Part shown: piece after piece, positions 17,180 to 25,331 of the stretch
Layout of the letters: each line of letters starts with the position of its first letter
Position numbering within the stretch: position 1 is the first letter of the stretch
From: an uncultured Elusimicrobiales bacterium
GTDB taxonomy: Bacteria > Elusimicrobiota > Elusimicrobia > Elusimicrobiales > Elusimicrobiaceae
Length of the DNA: 38,496 nt
Direction of reading: 5' to 3'
Assembly (NCBI GenBank): GCA_944326765.1
Contig: CALVFE010000013.1
Coordinates: forward strand, 1-38,496
Translations under genes and position numbers: made by a program
Notes under the pieces: model-generated
What the model saw: the letters and a program-made list of their open reading frames with translations, nothing else
Database searches by the model: none
What the model was told of the DNA's origin: nothing

Positions 17180-17203
17180 TAATAGAAGAGGATTTTGATA
17201 AAT

Positions 17204-19699
17204 ATGAAGAAAAAATTTAATGTAACCGGTATGACTTGTTCCGCCTGTCAGGCGCATATAGAAAAGGCAGTCGCCAAATTGCCGGGGGTACGCTGTGCGG
17301 CGGTTAATCTGTTGCAAAACACGTTGATTGCCGAATACGATGAAGATCGGTTGGATCCGCAGGATATTGTGGCAGCGGTACGGGCGGCGGGATATGACGC
17401 GTTTGCGCCGGGAGAAGAAACGGGTTTTTTATCTCCCCAGCGGGCGGCCAAAGAAGAGGCCAGTCGGTTAAAATATCGTTTTATTGCCTCGCTGCTGTTT
17501 TTAATTCCGCTTTTTTATGTGGCGATGGGAAATATGTGTTCTTTGCCGCTTCCTGCGGTGTTGAGCCGGAATCCCGGGATATTTGCTTTAACGCAGTTTC
17601 TGCTTACTTGGCCTATTTTATCCATAAACCGCCGTTTCTTTACCAACGGTTTTAAACGATTGTTGCGCGGCGCGCCTAATATGGACAGCCTGATCGCTTT
17701 GGGCGCCGGGGCAGCGGTCTTATCGGGACTGTGGGGATTGTTCCGTATTTTGTTTCTGATGGAACATCCGGATTGGACAGCCGCTTTTGAAACGGCGCAT
17801 CTTGGGTTATATTTCGAATCGGCGGCGACAATTTTAACATTGGTTACTTTGGGAAAATGGCTTGAAGCGCGTGCCAAGGTAAAAACGTCTGATGCCATTT
17901 CGGCATTAGTGCGCCTCGTTCCGCAGGAGGCGTCGGTATTGCGTGATGGCAAGGAAGTAGCAGTCCCCGTGGAAGGATTGGTGGCGGGGGATATTATTGT
18001 TATACGGGCGGGGGAGCGGATTGCGGCAGACGGAGTGGTCGTAGAAGGCGGCGGGGCTGCCGATGAGTCCGCTTTGACTGGCGAAAGCGTGCCGCAGGAT
18101 AAGCCCATCGGGGCGGAGCTGGCCGCCGGAACTTTGCTGGCCAGCGGGTATGTGGAACTGCAGGTAGAACGCACAGGAAAAGATACGGTTTTGGCGCAGA
18201 TCATTCTGTTGGTGGAAGAAGCGGCCGGAAGTAAAGCGCCCATCGCGCAGTTGGCCGACCGCGTGAGCGCTGTATTTGTTCCGACCGTTATGGCAATTGC
18301 CTTGCTGACGCTGGTGGTATGGCTGGCGCAGGGAACGAGTTTTGTCTTTGCCCTTTCGTCTGCTATTTCCGTTTTGGTAATTTCTTGTCCCTGTGCGTTG
18401 GGGCTTGCCACGCCTACGGCCATTATGGTCGGTACGGGCAGCGCGGCGCGGCATGGAATTTTGGTAAAATCTGCGGCGGCTTTGGAACGGGCGCATAAAG
18501 TAACTACTGTCGTGTTGGATAAAACGGGTACGGTGACCACCGGCCAAATGCAGGTGGCTTCCGTAGTACCTGCGGGCGGAATGAAAGAGGAAGAATTGTT
18601 GATCCAAGCCGCATCGCTGGAACATTTTTCGCAGCATCCTTTTGCCCGGGCGTTATCGACGTATGCGGAGGAAAGAAATCTGCCGTTGGTGCCGGTGTCC
18701 GCGTTTGAAGGGCTGCCCGGCCGCGGGGTGTGCGTCCAAGAAGGAAAAGAAGTTTTGGCGGGCGGTAATTTAACGTATATGAAAGAATTGGGGGTTCAGG
18801 TGCCGGCGGGGGAAAAGCGTCTGCAGGAAGAAGCCTCCCTCGGAAATACCCCGCTTTTCTTTGCGCGCGGAAATCGTTATTTAGGAATGATCTCTTTTGC
18901 CGATACGGTAAAACCGTCCGCGGCGGACGCCGTAAAACTGCTTCAGCAAATGCATCTAAAAGTTGTTTTGCTGACAGGAGACAACGAGCAAACCGCCGGA
19001 CGGGTGGCTCAAGCGGTGGGTATCGAACGCGTCATCGCCGGAGTGTTGCCCAAGGAAAAAGAGGGCGTGGTGCGCCGATTGCAAGACGAAGGGGAAACCG
19101 TCGCGATGGTCGGTGACGGGGTCAACGATGCGCCTGCCTTGGTGCGGGCAGATGTGGCAATTGCTTTAGGCGTCGGAACGGACGTGGCGGTAGAGTCCGC
19201 GGATATCGTGTTAATGAAAGATGATTTGATCGGCGTGGCAACGGCCCTGCAGTTAAGCCGGGCTGTATTGCGCAACATTAAACAGAATTTGTTTTGGGCG
19301 TTTCTTTATAACGTGTTGGGCATTCCGTTGGCAGCCGGTGCACTCTATTTGCCATTTGGCTGGAAACTCAGCCCAATGTTTGCGGCGGCGGCGATGAGTT
19401 TGAGTTCCGTATGCGTGGTAACTAATGCGTTGCGCCTGCGTTTTTTCAGGCCGGCGCGGGTAGCTAAAAAAGGAAAACAAGGGGAAAAGGGTATGCGAAA
19501 GACACTGATTATCGAAGGAATGGTATGCAGCCATTGTGCCGGACGTGTGGAACGGGCGCTCCAAGCCATTCCCGGGGTGCAGGTAAAGGTGGACTTGGGA
19601 AAAAAGTGTGCAGTAGTGGAAGCGGCGAGCGAGATAAAAGATGAAGTGCTTACGGAGGCGGTGCAAAAAGCGGGTTATGAGGTAATTGCAATCAATTAA
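17204..19699 (+). CDS. copA: Cu(I)-exporting P1B-type ATPase with metal-binding domains at both ends
   Basis: Inner-membrane copper exporter, 831 residues from the ATG at 17204, which has GAAGAGGA 11 bases upstream (a TTG at 17195 is too close to it). The N-terminal heavy-metal domain carries GMTCSACQ. The ATPase core has all hallmarks: TGES, the transport motif CPC near residue 395, phosphorylation site DKTGT near 439, an SQHP motif in the nucleotide domain, GDGVNDAP, YN in TM7 and MSLSS in TM8. These TM6-8 residues mark the Cu(I) class. Unusually, a second heavy-metal domain (GMVCSHCAGRVERAL) follows the last helix, joined by a basic linker rich in Lys and Gly. That domain has its own ATG and ribosome binding site, entered separately. 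A palindrome covers the promoter -10. A terminator follows. Confidence 0.93.
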   Translation: MKKKFNVTGMTCSACQAHIEKAVAKLPGVRCAAVNLLQNTLIAEYDEDRLDPQDIVAAVRAAGYDAFAPGEETGFLSPQRAAKEEASRLKYRFIASLLFLIPLFYVAMGNMCSLPLPAVLSRNPGIFALTQFLLTWPILSINRRFFTNGFKRLLRGAPNMDSLIALGAGAAVLSGLWGLFRILFLMEHPDWTAAFETAHLGLYFESAATILTLVTLGKWLEARAKVKTSDAISALVRLVPQEASVLRDGKEVAVPVEGLVAGDIIVIRAGERIAADGVVVEGGGAADESALTGESVPQDKPIGAELAAGTLLASGYVELQVERTGKDTVLAQIILLVEEAAGSKAPIAQLADRVSAVFVPTVMAIALLTLVVWLAQGTSFVFALSSAISVLVISCPCALGLATPTAIMVGTGSAARHGILVKSAAALERAHKVTTVVLDKTGTVTTGQMQVASVVPAGGMKEEELLIQAASLEHFSQHPFARALSTYAEERNLPLVPVSAFEGLPGRGVCVQEGKEVLAGGNLTYMKELGVQVPAGEKRLQEEASLGNTPLFFARGNRYLGMISFADTVKPSAADAVKLLQQMHLKVVLLTGDNEQTAGRVAQAVGIERVIAGVLPKEKEGVVRRLQDEGETVAMVGDGVNDAPALVRADVAIALGVGTDVAVESADIVLMKDDLIGVATALQLSRAVLRNIKQNLFWAFLYNVLGIPLAAGALYLPFGWKLSPMFAAAAMSLSSVCVVTNALRLRFFRPARVAKKGKQGEKGMRKTLIIEGMVCSHCAGRVERALQAIPGVQVKVDLGKKCAVVEAASEIKDEVLTEAVQKAGYEVIAIN
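19493..19699 (+). CDS. Possible internal start giving a free CopZ-like copper chaperone
   Basis: In frame with copA, an ATG at 19493 is preceded by AAGGGG (19479-19484) at a spacing of eight bases. Starting there gives a 68-residue protein, MRKTLIIEGMVCSHCAGRV onward, with the MxCxxC copper site and the length of a stand-alone CopZ. It comprises the whole C-terminal metal-binding domain of copA and nothing else. The reading frame is certain because it is part of copA; whether ribosomes start here is inference. E. coli is known to produce a free chaperone from copA by a different trick, frameshifting after the N-terminal domain. Confidence 0.35.
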   Translation: MRKTLIIEGMVCSHCAGRVERALQAIPGVQVKVDLGKKCAVVEAASEIKDEVLTEAVQKAGYEVIAIN

Positions 19700-19711
19700 G
19701 CGTTGCATTTT

Positions 19712-19742
19712 AAAAAGCCGGGCTTTCGCGCCCGGCTTTTTT
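19712..19742 (+). terminator. Terminator of copA
   Basis: Stem GCCGGGC / GCCCGGC (19717-19723 and 19730-19736) with an A-run on the left and six T on the right, 13 bases after the stop codon. Confidence 0.88.
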
Positions 19743-19752
19743 AGTGGGATAA

Positions 19753-19761
19753 TGATACAAT
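19753..19761 (+). promoter_or_regulatory. Extended -10 of the NAD synthetase gene
   Basis: TGATACAAT: TGn followed by TACAAT. It lies 32 bases before the ATG at 19794, leaving room for the GAAGGAG ribosome binding site. No good -35 is evident. Confidence 0.4.
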
Positions 19762-19793
19762 AATAGAGTAGTTTACAGCAGAAGGAGCATTGT

Positions 19794-21725
19794 ATGAACC
19801 ATTTTGGTTTTGTGAAAATAGCGGCCGCCGTACCGTCTGTAAAAGTGGCTGATCCCGTGTATAATACGGCTCAGATGGAGGACAGTCTTGCCCAAGCTGC
19901 GCACCGCGGGGTGCGGGCGGTCGTGTTCCCAGAATTGGGAATTACCAGCTATACATGTGGTGATTTGTTTTCCAAACCTCTGCTGGCGCAGGCGGCCGAA
20001 AGCGCGTTGGGTATGCTGCTTAAACGTACCCGGAAATCGGATATTCTTTTTATTGCGGGATTGCCCGTTCGGGCAGGCAGTGTTTTGCTGAATGCTGCAG
20101 CTATATGTTACCGGGGTGAAATTTTGGGAGTGGTTCCTAAAACTTATTTGCCCAATTACAGTGAATTTTATGAAGCGCGTTGGTTTACTTCTTCGTTGGA
20201 ATGGGCAGGCGATGCAGTTGAATTATGCGGCCAAACTGTACCGGCCGGAACGGATCTGTTGTTTGAAGCAGGCGGCATGAAATTTGGAGTAGAAATTTGC
20301 GAAGATTTATGGGCGGTAGTGCCGCCTTCCTCCCGGTTGGCTGTGCAGGGAGCTGACGTAATTTTTAATCTTTCCGCCAGTAATGCGCTGGTGGGAAAAT
20401 ACGCTTATGTGCGCCAATTGGTCAGCCAGCAGTCTGCCCGGTGTATTTGCGGGTATGTATATGCTTCAAGCGGATTCGGAGAATCTACCACCGATGTCGT
20501 ATTTGGCGGAAACGCTTTAATATATGAAAATGGCCTAGAGCTGGATTGTTCGAAACGTTTTTCCACGCAAGGGCAGTTGTGCTGTACGGAAATAGACGTT
20601 GAACGGCTGCGCGCCGAGCGGGCGGTCAATACCACTTTCCGTTCGGACGTTGCTTATGAAACGGCAGATCCCTACAGGCTGGTCAAAACCGGTATGCCGC
20701 CCGCGCCGCTGGTAAAATTGACGCGGCCGGTATCTCCTTGCCCGTTTACGCCGCCAACCCATGCATTTGATGAAAATTGCCGGGAAATTTTCAACATTCA
20801 AACAACCGCGTTGGCTACCCGTTTGGCGGCGGCGCACGCTAAAACGGCCGTGCTGGGGGTTTCCGGCGGGCTGGATTCCACCCTGGCTTTGCTGGTTTGT
20901 GTGAAAACGGCTGATAAATTGAATTGGCCGCGCCCAAATATCATTGGGGTAACAATGCCCGGATTCGGAACCACTCGCCGCACTTACCAAAACGCAGTAA
21001 ACCTGATGAAGCAATTAGGGATTACGGTGCGGGAAGTGGATATCAAAAAAGCCTGTAAACAGCATTTTTGCGATATTGGACACAATCCAGAAAACAAAGA
21101 CGTTACCTACGAAAACACGCAAGCCCGCGAACGTACGCAGGTGCTAATGGATATCGCCAACCAAACAAACGGTCTTGTGGTCGGTACGGGGGATTTGTCG
21201 GAGCTTGCTTTGGGCTGGGCGACTTATAACGGAGACCATATCTCCATGTATGGGGTGAATGCCGGCGTGCCCAAAACATTGGTGCGTTCGCTGGTGCAGT
21301 GGATTTCCCAACACGAAACTGACCCAAAAACGCAGCGGGTAATGACGGATATTCTCTCTACACCCATCAGTCCGGAATTGCTGCCGGCTAACGCAAAAGG
21401 GCACATCGCCCAAAAAACCGAAGATTTGGTGGGGCCGTATGAACTGCACGATTTCTTTTTGTTCTATTTCTTGCGGTACGGGTTTGGTCCGGCGAAGATC
21501 TATTTCCTGGCCAAACATGCGTTTGAGAAGAAATTTACCGGTCATGTTATTAAAAAGTGGCTGCAAGTATTTTTTAAACGATTCTTTTCCCAACAATTCA
21601 AGCGCAGCTGTTTGCCAGATGGTCCGAAGGTGGGTTCGGTTGGATTGTCTCCGCGCGGCGATTGGCGTATGCCCAGCGACGCCAGCGCCCAAGTGTGGCT
21701 GAGCGAGGCCGAACACTTGCGCTGA
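19794..21725 (+). CDS. nadE: Glutamine-dependent NAD+ synthetase
   Basis: Two-domain enzyme of 643 residues that makes the last step of NAD synthesis, amidating deamido-NAD with ammonia released from glutamine. The N-terminal nitrilase-type glutaminase has its Glu in VFPELG (near 47), Lys in PKTYLPNY (near 115) and nucleophile Cys in EICEDLW (near 170). The C-terminal synthetase has the ATP pyrophosphatase loop SGGLDSTLAL near residue 357 and the NAD-site segment VVGTGDLSELALGW near 463. Length agrees with the long bacterial form. GAAGGAGCATTGTATG sets the start. The same GGAGCATTGTATG start region is found at the PTS gene at 27993. It stands alone, between two terminators. Confidence 0.95.
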   Translation: MNHFGFVKIAAAVPSVKVADPVYNTAQMEDSLAQAAHRGVRAVVFPELGITSYTCGDLFSKPLLAQAAESALGMLLKRTRKSDILFIAGLPVRAGSVLLNAAAICYRGEILGVVPKTYLPNYSEFYEARWFTSSLEWAGDAVELCGQTVPAGTDLLFEAGGMKFGVEICEDLWAVVPPSSRLAVQGADVIFNLSASNALVGKYAYVRQLVSQQSARCICGYVYASSGFGESTTDVVFGGNALIYENGLELDCSKRFSTQGQLCCTEIDVERLRAERAVNTTFRSDVAYETADPYRLVKTGMPPAPLVKLTRPVSPCPFTPPTHAFDENCREIFNIQTTALATRLAAAHAKTAVLGVSGGLDSTLALLVCVKTADKLNWPRPNIIGVTMPGFGTTRRTYQNAVNLMKQLGITVREVDIKKACKQHFCDIGHNPENKDVTYENTQARERTQVLMDIANQTNGLVVGTGDLSELALGWATYNGDHISMYGVNAGVPKTLVRSLVQWISQHETDPKTQRVMTDILSTPISPELLPANAKGHIAQKTEDLVGPYELHDFFLFYFLRYGFGPAKIYFLAKHAFEKKFTGHVIKKWLQVFFKRFFSQQFKRSCLPDGPKVGSVGLSPRGDWRMPSDASAQVWLSEAEHLR

Positions 21726-21730
21726 ACTTT

Positions 21731-21756
21731 CCGCCGCGCAGCCGCGCGGCGGTTTT
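21731..21756 (+). terminator. Terminator of nadE
   Basis: Perfect nine-base-pair stem CCGCCGCGC / GCGCGGCGG with a four-base loop and TTTT, five bases after the stop codon. Confidence 0.88.
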
Positions 21757-21829
21757 CTATAAGGGCTATTTATGTATGCGGTAATTATTATCGGGTTAGG
21801 TCGGCTTGCTCTTTTGTCGTAACATTCCC

Positions 21830-21904
21830 AACAAGTTGTTTCCCTAATGCGTCAGCACCGTAATTTGCGAACCCTGTTCAAGGCAGAATTCCCTGGCCTG
21901 GAAT
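21830..21904. repeat. Three short inverted repeats upstream of the second pilin gene
   Basis: Within 75 bases lie AACAAGTTGTT (21830-21840, centre G), GAACCCTGTTC (21869-21879, three-base centre) and ATTCC/GGAAT arms (21888-21892 and 21900-21904). They sit between the nadE terminator and the pilin promoter. They may be regulator sites or chance; they are unrelated to one another in sequence. Confidence 0.3.
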
Positions 21905-21908
21905 ACCC

Positions 21909-21937
21909 TTGACTCGTTTCTTTTTTTTTGATAAATT
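21909..21937 (+). promoter_or_regulatory. Promoter of the second pilin gene, ending six bases before its ATG
   Basis: TTGACT (21909-21914, 5 of 6 consensus positions), 17-base spacer with a T-run, and TAAATT (21932-21937). The ATG is at 21944, so transcription would start at the start codon. No ribosome binding site is present. Confidence 0.55.
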
Positions 21938-21943
21938 TTGCGT

Positions 21944-22456
21944 ATGAGCAAAAATTATCAAAAAACATTCCCCGGCGAAAAAAACGCCGGATTTACGCTA
22001 ATAGAGCTATTAGTGGTGGTTTTAATTATTGGCATACTGGCTGCAGTTGCCTTGCCGCAGTATGAAAAAGCGGTAGAGAAAAGCCGCGCGACTCAAGCGA
22101 TTACCTATTTGGATACTTGGGTAAAAGCCCAACAACTTTATTATTTGGCTAATGGTACTTATATAAATGGTTCCGGTGAAAAGCTATGGCTTACTGCAGG
22201 AATAGAAGCACCTAAGTATGATACAAGTTTATGGTCCCGTTGGATATTTTTTGGTGGGGCAGGGCATAATATAACATTAAGAAGAGAAATCACGGATTAT
22301 TATGAATTAAAAGCCATTATGACATCAGAAGGCGTGCTGCGTATTTGTCTTGGAAATGAGAAATGGTGCAAGGCCATCAATAGCGGAGCGGGGGATTGTA
22401 CACCCGGGGGATCGGTTGATGATCCCGTTTGGTGTTATGCCGCAAAGGAATTCTAA
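21944..22456 (+). CDS. Type IV prepilin-like protein (PilE/PulG family), second copy
   Basis: Prepilin of 170 residues. The leader is longer than in the first pilin: 16 residues ending in KNAG, then FTLIELLVVVLIIGILAAVA with the conserved Glu at mature position five. From there to KAV the two pilins differ by a single residue (Q/E), yet the DNA differs at many third codon positions. The rest of the proteins is unrelated apart from scattered cysteines and aromatic residues; this one has a CYAAKEF end typical of pilin-like disulfide loops. The ATG at 21944 is preferred to a TTG at 21938. There is no Shine-Dalgarno, and a -10 lies six bases upstream. The gene is a single unit between terminators, with no assembly genes near. 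Confidence 0.85.
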   Translation: MSKNYQKTFPGEKNAGFTLIELLVVVLIIGILAAVALPQYEKAVEKSRATQAITYLDTWVKAQQLYYLANGTYINGSGEKLWLTAGIEAPKYDTSLWSRWIFFGGAGHNITLRREITDYYELKAIMTSEGVLRICLGNEKWCKAINSGAGDCTPGGSVDDPVWCYAAKEF

Positions 22457-22460
22457 TCTA

Positions 22461-22490
22461 AAAACCCCGGGGATCTATTCCCGGGGTTTT
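22461..22490. terminator. Convergent terminator between pilin and deoB
   Basis: Eleven-base-pair stem AAAACCCCGGG / CCCGGGGTTTT with an eight-base loop. It sits four bases after the pilin stop and two bases from the deoB stop, and is symmetrical enough to act on both strands. Confidence 0.88.
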
Positions 22491-22492
22491 CG

Positions 22493-23701
22493 TTATTCGT
22501 GCAAGAAGCTTTTGCCGAATTTTAACGGCGGCAGGTTGAAGTAATCCGCAATCGTCTGCCCTAAATCGGCATAACTGCTGCGCCCGCCGATAAACTGCGG
22601 CTTTACGTTTGGGCCGAACATCAAAACCGGCACATGTTCGCGCGTGTGGTCGGTGCCTTTATAGGTCGGATCGCAGCCGTGGTCGGCCGTAATAAAAGCG
22701 AGGTCTCCCGCTTGCATTTGGGCGGCCAATTCGGGCAGACGTGCATCAAAATATTCCAGCCCCTTGGCATAACCTTCCACGTCGCGGCGGTGTCCCCAAG
22801 TCATATCAAAATCCACGAAGTTCGTAAATACCAAACTGAAATCCGGCGCCGCCGCGGCTTCGGCTAATGTAACGTTCCAAAGTTCTTCCAGTCCGGAAGC
22901 TTTCACCGCTTTGGTAATGCCCTGCTGAGCGAAAATATCGAATATTTTCCCAACCGAAATAACTTCTCCGCCTGCGTTTTTGATTTCGTCTAGCACCGTA
23001 ATCATAGGGGGTTTGACGGAGTAATCGTGGCGGTTTTTGGTGCGCTTAAATTCGCCTTTCTTTTCGCCTTCAAACGGCCGCGCAATCACGCGGGCAATGT
23101 TATACGGCGCCACCAATTTAAAGGCAATTTCACACACTTGATACAGCCGTTCCAGCCCAAAGTGTTTCTCGTGGGCGGCGATTTGAAATACGCTGTCGGC
23201 CGAAGTGTAACAAATGGGTTTGCCGGTTTTAATATGTTCTTCACCCAATTCTTCAATAATGGCCGTGCCGGACGCGGCCTTGTTGCCCAAAATGCCGGGC
23301 AGGCCCGCCTCGGTGCAGAGTTTTTCAACCAGTTCCGGCGGGAAAGAAGGATAATCCGGTTTAAAGTATCCCCATTCAAATTCCACCGGCGCGCCGGCCA
23401 TTTCCCAGTGGCCGGAAGAAGTGTCCTTTCCTTTGCTGATTTCCCGCATAAAACCGTATTTGGAAGGGAGCTGGACGCGGGGGGCGTCTTGCGGCCCGGC
23501 CGGTGGCATTTCTCCGCAGGAGGCCTCGGCCGCTTTTAATAAACCCAGGGCTGTCAGATTGGGAATATTCAGCCTGCCGCGTGCCGCGACGATATGACCT
23601 AACGTATCGGCGCCAGCGTCTGCAAATTGCGCGGCGTCTTCGGCTCCGCCCAGTCCAAAGGAATCCATCATCAAAATTACGGCACGGCCTTTTTTAGTCA
23701 T
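22493..23701 (-). CDS. deoB: Phosphopentomutase
   Basis: Alkaline-phosphatase-superfamily enzyme of 402 residues that interconverts (deoxy)ribose 1-phosphate and 5-phosphate in nucleoside breakdown. Metal-site and signature segments are present: [13 protein letters not shown] near the start, [13 protein letters not shown] near 92 (phosphorylated Thr region), [14 protein letters not shown] near 298, [10 protein letters not shown] near 343 and [11 protein letters not shown] near 356. The start at 23701 is chosen because GGAGG lies five bases upstream. A second ATG at 23713 precedes that site and would leave no spacing for its own. It is single here, without the usual deoA/deoC/deoD partners, so nucleoside salvage genes must be elsewhere. 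Confidence 0.94.
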   Translation of the reverse strand: MTKKGRAVILMMDSFGLGGAEDAAQFADAGADTLGHIVAARGRLNIPNLTALGLLKAAEASCGEMPPAGPQDAPRVQLPSKYGFMREISKGKDTSSGHWEMAGAPVEFEWGYFKPDYPSFPPELVEKLCTEAGLPGILGNKAASGTAIIEELGEEHIKTGKPICYTSADSVFQIAAHEKHFGLERLYQVCEIAFKLVAPYNIARVIARPFEGEKKGEFKRTKNRHDYSVKPPMITVLDEIKNAGGEVISVGKIFDIFAQQGITKAVKASGLEELWNVTLAEAAAAPDFSLVFTNFVDFDMTWGHRRDVEGYAKGLEYFDARLPELAAQMQAGDLAFITADHGCDPTYKGTDHTREHVPVLMFGPNVKPQFIGGRSSYADLGQTIADYFNLPPLKFGKSFLHE

Positions 23702-23724
23702 ATTTTCCTCCATCCTTTTCTTCT

Positions 23725-23753
23725 ATTATACTCCAAAAAAATAACGGCGTCTA
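23725..23753 (-). promoter_or_regulatory. Promoter of deoB
   Basis: On the minus strand TAGACG (23753-23748), 17 bases, and a perfect TATAAT (23730-23725). The leader contains the GGAGG used by deoB. Confidence 0.6.
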
Positions 23754-23789
23754 ATCCGTTTGCGGCGCCTAAAAAACAGACGTAAAATG

Positions 23790-23798
23790 TGCTAGTAT
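23790..23798 (+). promoter_or_regulatory. Extended -10 of the unknown gene at 23817
   Basis: TGCTAGTAT: TGn plus TAGTAT, 18 bases before the ATG. AAGGGGGA (23805-23812) follows it as ribosome binding site. Confidence 0.4.
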
Positions 23799-23816
23799 AT
23801 AACCAAGGGGGAATGT

Positions 23817-24344
23817 ATGAAACAAGCGTATATCAATATGCGAAATTTTTGGTTAGATGTAAAAAATCTGGAGAACCGCAAGGGAGTCATTGAAATCGGT
23901 CCGGATAAAATTTCCGTTGCCGGGATTGAAATGTCCATGCAAGACGGCAGTGAAACAAAGCATCTGTTTTTGGCTACCAATTCGCTGGGGGACAGCAGTT
24001 TGTATTTCGAAAATAACAGCAAAAGCGGTTTAGGAGGCGTCATCGGCGGACATGGGCACGAAGCTTTGCAGGAAGCGGCCGCCCGTATGCTGGCGCACGC
24101 CAGCAAGCTTACCGGGGAAATGACGTCTGCGCCCGCCGGGAGCGAATTGCCTCCGCCTTCCGCCGTACAGATGGTGCGGTTGTTTGCGGTATCGAAAGAA
24201 AAGCTTTTCTATACGGAATTGCCCGAAGCAGAGTTGCGCAATCCGGAAAACAATTTTTATCCTTTCTTTGCTTATTCCCAGCAGACATTGGGATTATTTC
24301 GGCAGCAGGAAATGAACGCTTCTTCAGAACAGGCGCACTCTTGA
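23817..24344 (+). CDS. Protein of unknown function, 175 residues
   Basis: I do not recognise this family. The ATG follows a strong AAGGGGGA ribosome binding site, and codon use looks like that of the neighbours, so the gene is probably real. No signal peptide or membrane helix is seen, so it is likely cytoplasmic. The N-terminal ~60 residues look like alternating beta strands (IEIGPDKISVAGIEMSM). They are followed by a Gly/His segment (GLGGVIGGHGHEALQEAA), a helical stretch, a small Pro-rich linker (SELPPPSAVQ) and an aromatic-rich C-terminal part. It lies divergently from deoB and converges on a glycosyltransferase; neither says what it does. Confidence 0.65.
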   Translation: MKQAYINMRNFWLDVKNLENRKGVIEIGPDKISVAGIEMSMQDGSETKHLFLATNSLGDSSLYFENNSKSGLGGVIGGHGHEALQEAAARMLAHASKLTGEMTSAPAGSELPPPSAVQMVRLFAVSKEKLFYTELPEAELRNPENNFYPFFAYSQQTLGLFRQQEMNASSEQAHS

Positions 24345-24366
24345 AGAAGGATATTCTCTTAAATTG

Positions 24367-24392
24367 AAAAGCCGCCTTATAGGCGGCTTTTT
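24367..24392. terminator. Convergent terminator between unknown gene and glycosyltransferase
   Basis: Stem AGCCGCCT / AGGCGGCT with a three-base loop, A-run before and T-run after, so usable from both sides. It ends seven bases from the stop of the minus-strand gene. Confidence 0.87.
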
Positions 24393-24398
24393 GCAGGA

Positions 24399-25331
24399 TT
24401 AATCGCAATTTGTTTTTTCATCTATCAGGTAAAGCGGGCGTTGTTTGGTTTCTATAAAAACCCGTCCTAAATACTCGCCGATTACGCCTAACGAAATAAG
24501 CTGTACCCCGCTGAAAAACAAGACAGTTACCATTAAAGAGGCATAACCGCTGACGGGGTTTCCCCAGAAGATCTTTTGCGCAGCTATCCACAGAGCGTAT
24601 AGGAAAGCAAATCCGGATACGATAAACCCAAAATAAGTCCATAGCCGCAGCGGTAGCGTACTGGAAGCCGTCAATCCTTCCAGGGCAAAATTCCACAGCC
24701 GCCAATAATTCCATTTTGTTTTACCCGCCTTGCGTTTTTGGCGGGCGAAAGGAACGGCCGCCGTACGAAAGCCTATCCAATTAAAGAGTCCTTTCATAAA
24801 ACGTTCTCGTTCCGGCAAAGACAATACAGCTTGGACGGCGCGGCGGCTTAAGAGGCGGCAGTCACCCGCGTTTTCCGGCAGCGGCCGGACGGCGAGGGCG
24901 TTATAAAGTTTATAAAAACAGCGAGCGGTAAAACGTTTGAAAAAAGAATCTCTGCGTCGGTCGCTGCGTTGGCCATATACCACGTCAAATCCTTCGCGGT
25001 ATTTTTGCAGAAAAGGAATAATTAATTCCGGCGGATCCTGTAAATCGGCATCTAAAATAATGACCGCATCTGCCTTTGCGGCTTCGTACAAGCCGGCCGT
25101 TAAAGCGGCTTCTTTGCCAAAATTGCGGGAAAGCGAAATGATTTTGATAGAAGAATTTTCCGCCGCCCATTGTTTTAAGAGCGCGAGCGTGCCGTCCGTA
25201 CTGCCGTCGTTGACAAACAAATATTCAAACGTTTCCTGCGGCAGAGATTTTCGTACGGACTGGAGTTGCTCCCATAAAAAAGGGAGTACTTCTTGTTCAT
25301 TATATACGGGAACGAGTAGAGCGGTTTTCAT
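24399..25331 (-). CDS. Membrane-anchored family 2 glycosyltransferase (GtrB/DPM1-like)
   Basis: Inner-membrane enzyme of 310 residues. It probably moves a sugar from a nucleotide sugar to polyprenyl phosphate for envelope or surface glycan assembly. The GT-A domain starts at LVPVYNEQE and has VNDGSTDGT near 45 and the metal-binding DADLQDPPE near 96. The ERERFMKGLFNWIGFR and GKTKWNYWRL segments are typical of the GtrB/YkcC/dolichol-phosphate mannosyltransferase group. Two membrane helices follow (about residues 230-255 and 268-290). The ATG at 25331 is preferred because AAGGAGG lies eight bases upstream; the frame stays open far beyond it, but the extra residues look non-coding. No flippase or second transferase is adjacent. 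The sugar is unknown. Confidence 0.87.
   Translation of the reverse strand: MKTALLVPVYNEQEVLPFLWEQLQSVRKSLPQETFEYLFVNDGSTDGTLALLKQWAAENSSIKIISLSRNFGKEAALTAGLYEAAKADAVIILDADLQDPPELIIPFLQKYREGFDVVYGQRSDRRRDSFFKRFTARCFYKLYNALAVRPLPENAGDCRLLSRRAVQAVLSLPERERFMKGLFNWIGFRTAAVPFARQKRKAGKTKWNYWRLWNFALEGLTASSTLPLRLWTYFGFIVSGFAFLYALWIAAQKIFWGNPVSGYASLMVTVLFFSGVQLISLGVIGEYLGRVFIETKQRPLYLIDEKTNCD

Noticed and set aside
17515-18540. Long open frame (341 codons) on the minus strand inside copA
   Set aside because: It is antisense to the conserved ATPase core, is full of Ser/Thr/Pro/Asn as expected for a mirror of GC-biased codons, and has no ribosome binding site.
21890-21915. Sigma-54-type promoter for the second pilin gene
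   Set aside because: TGGCC at 21894 has no GC at the required -12 position; the sigma-70 pair TTGACT/TAAATT fits better.
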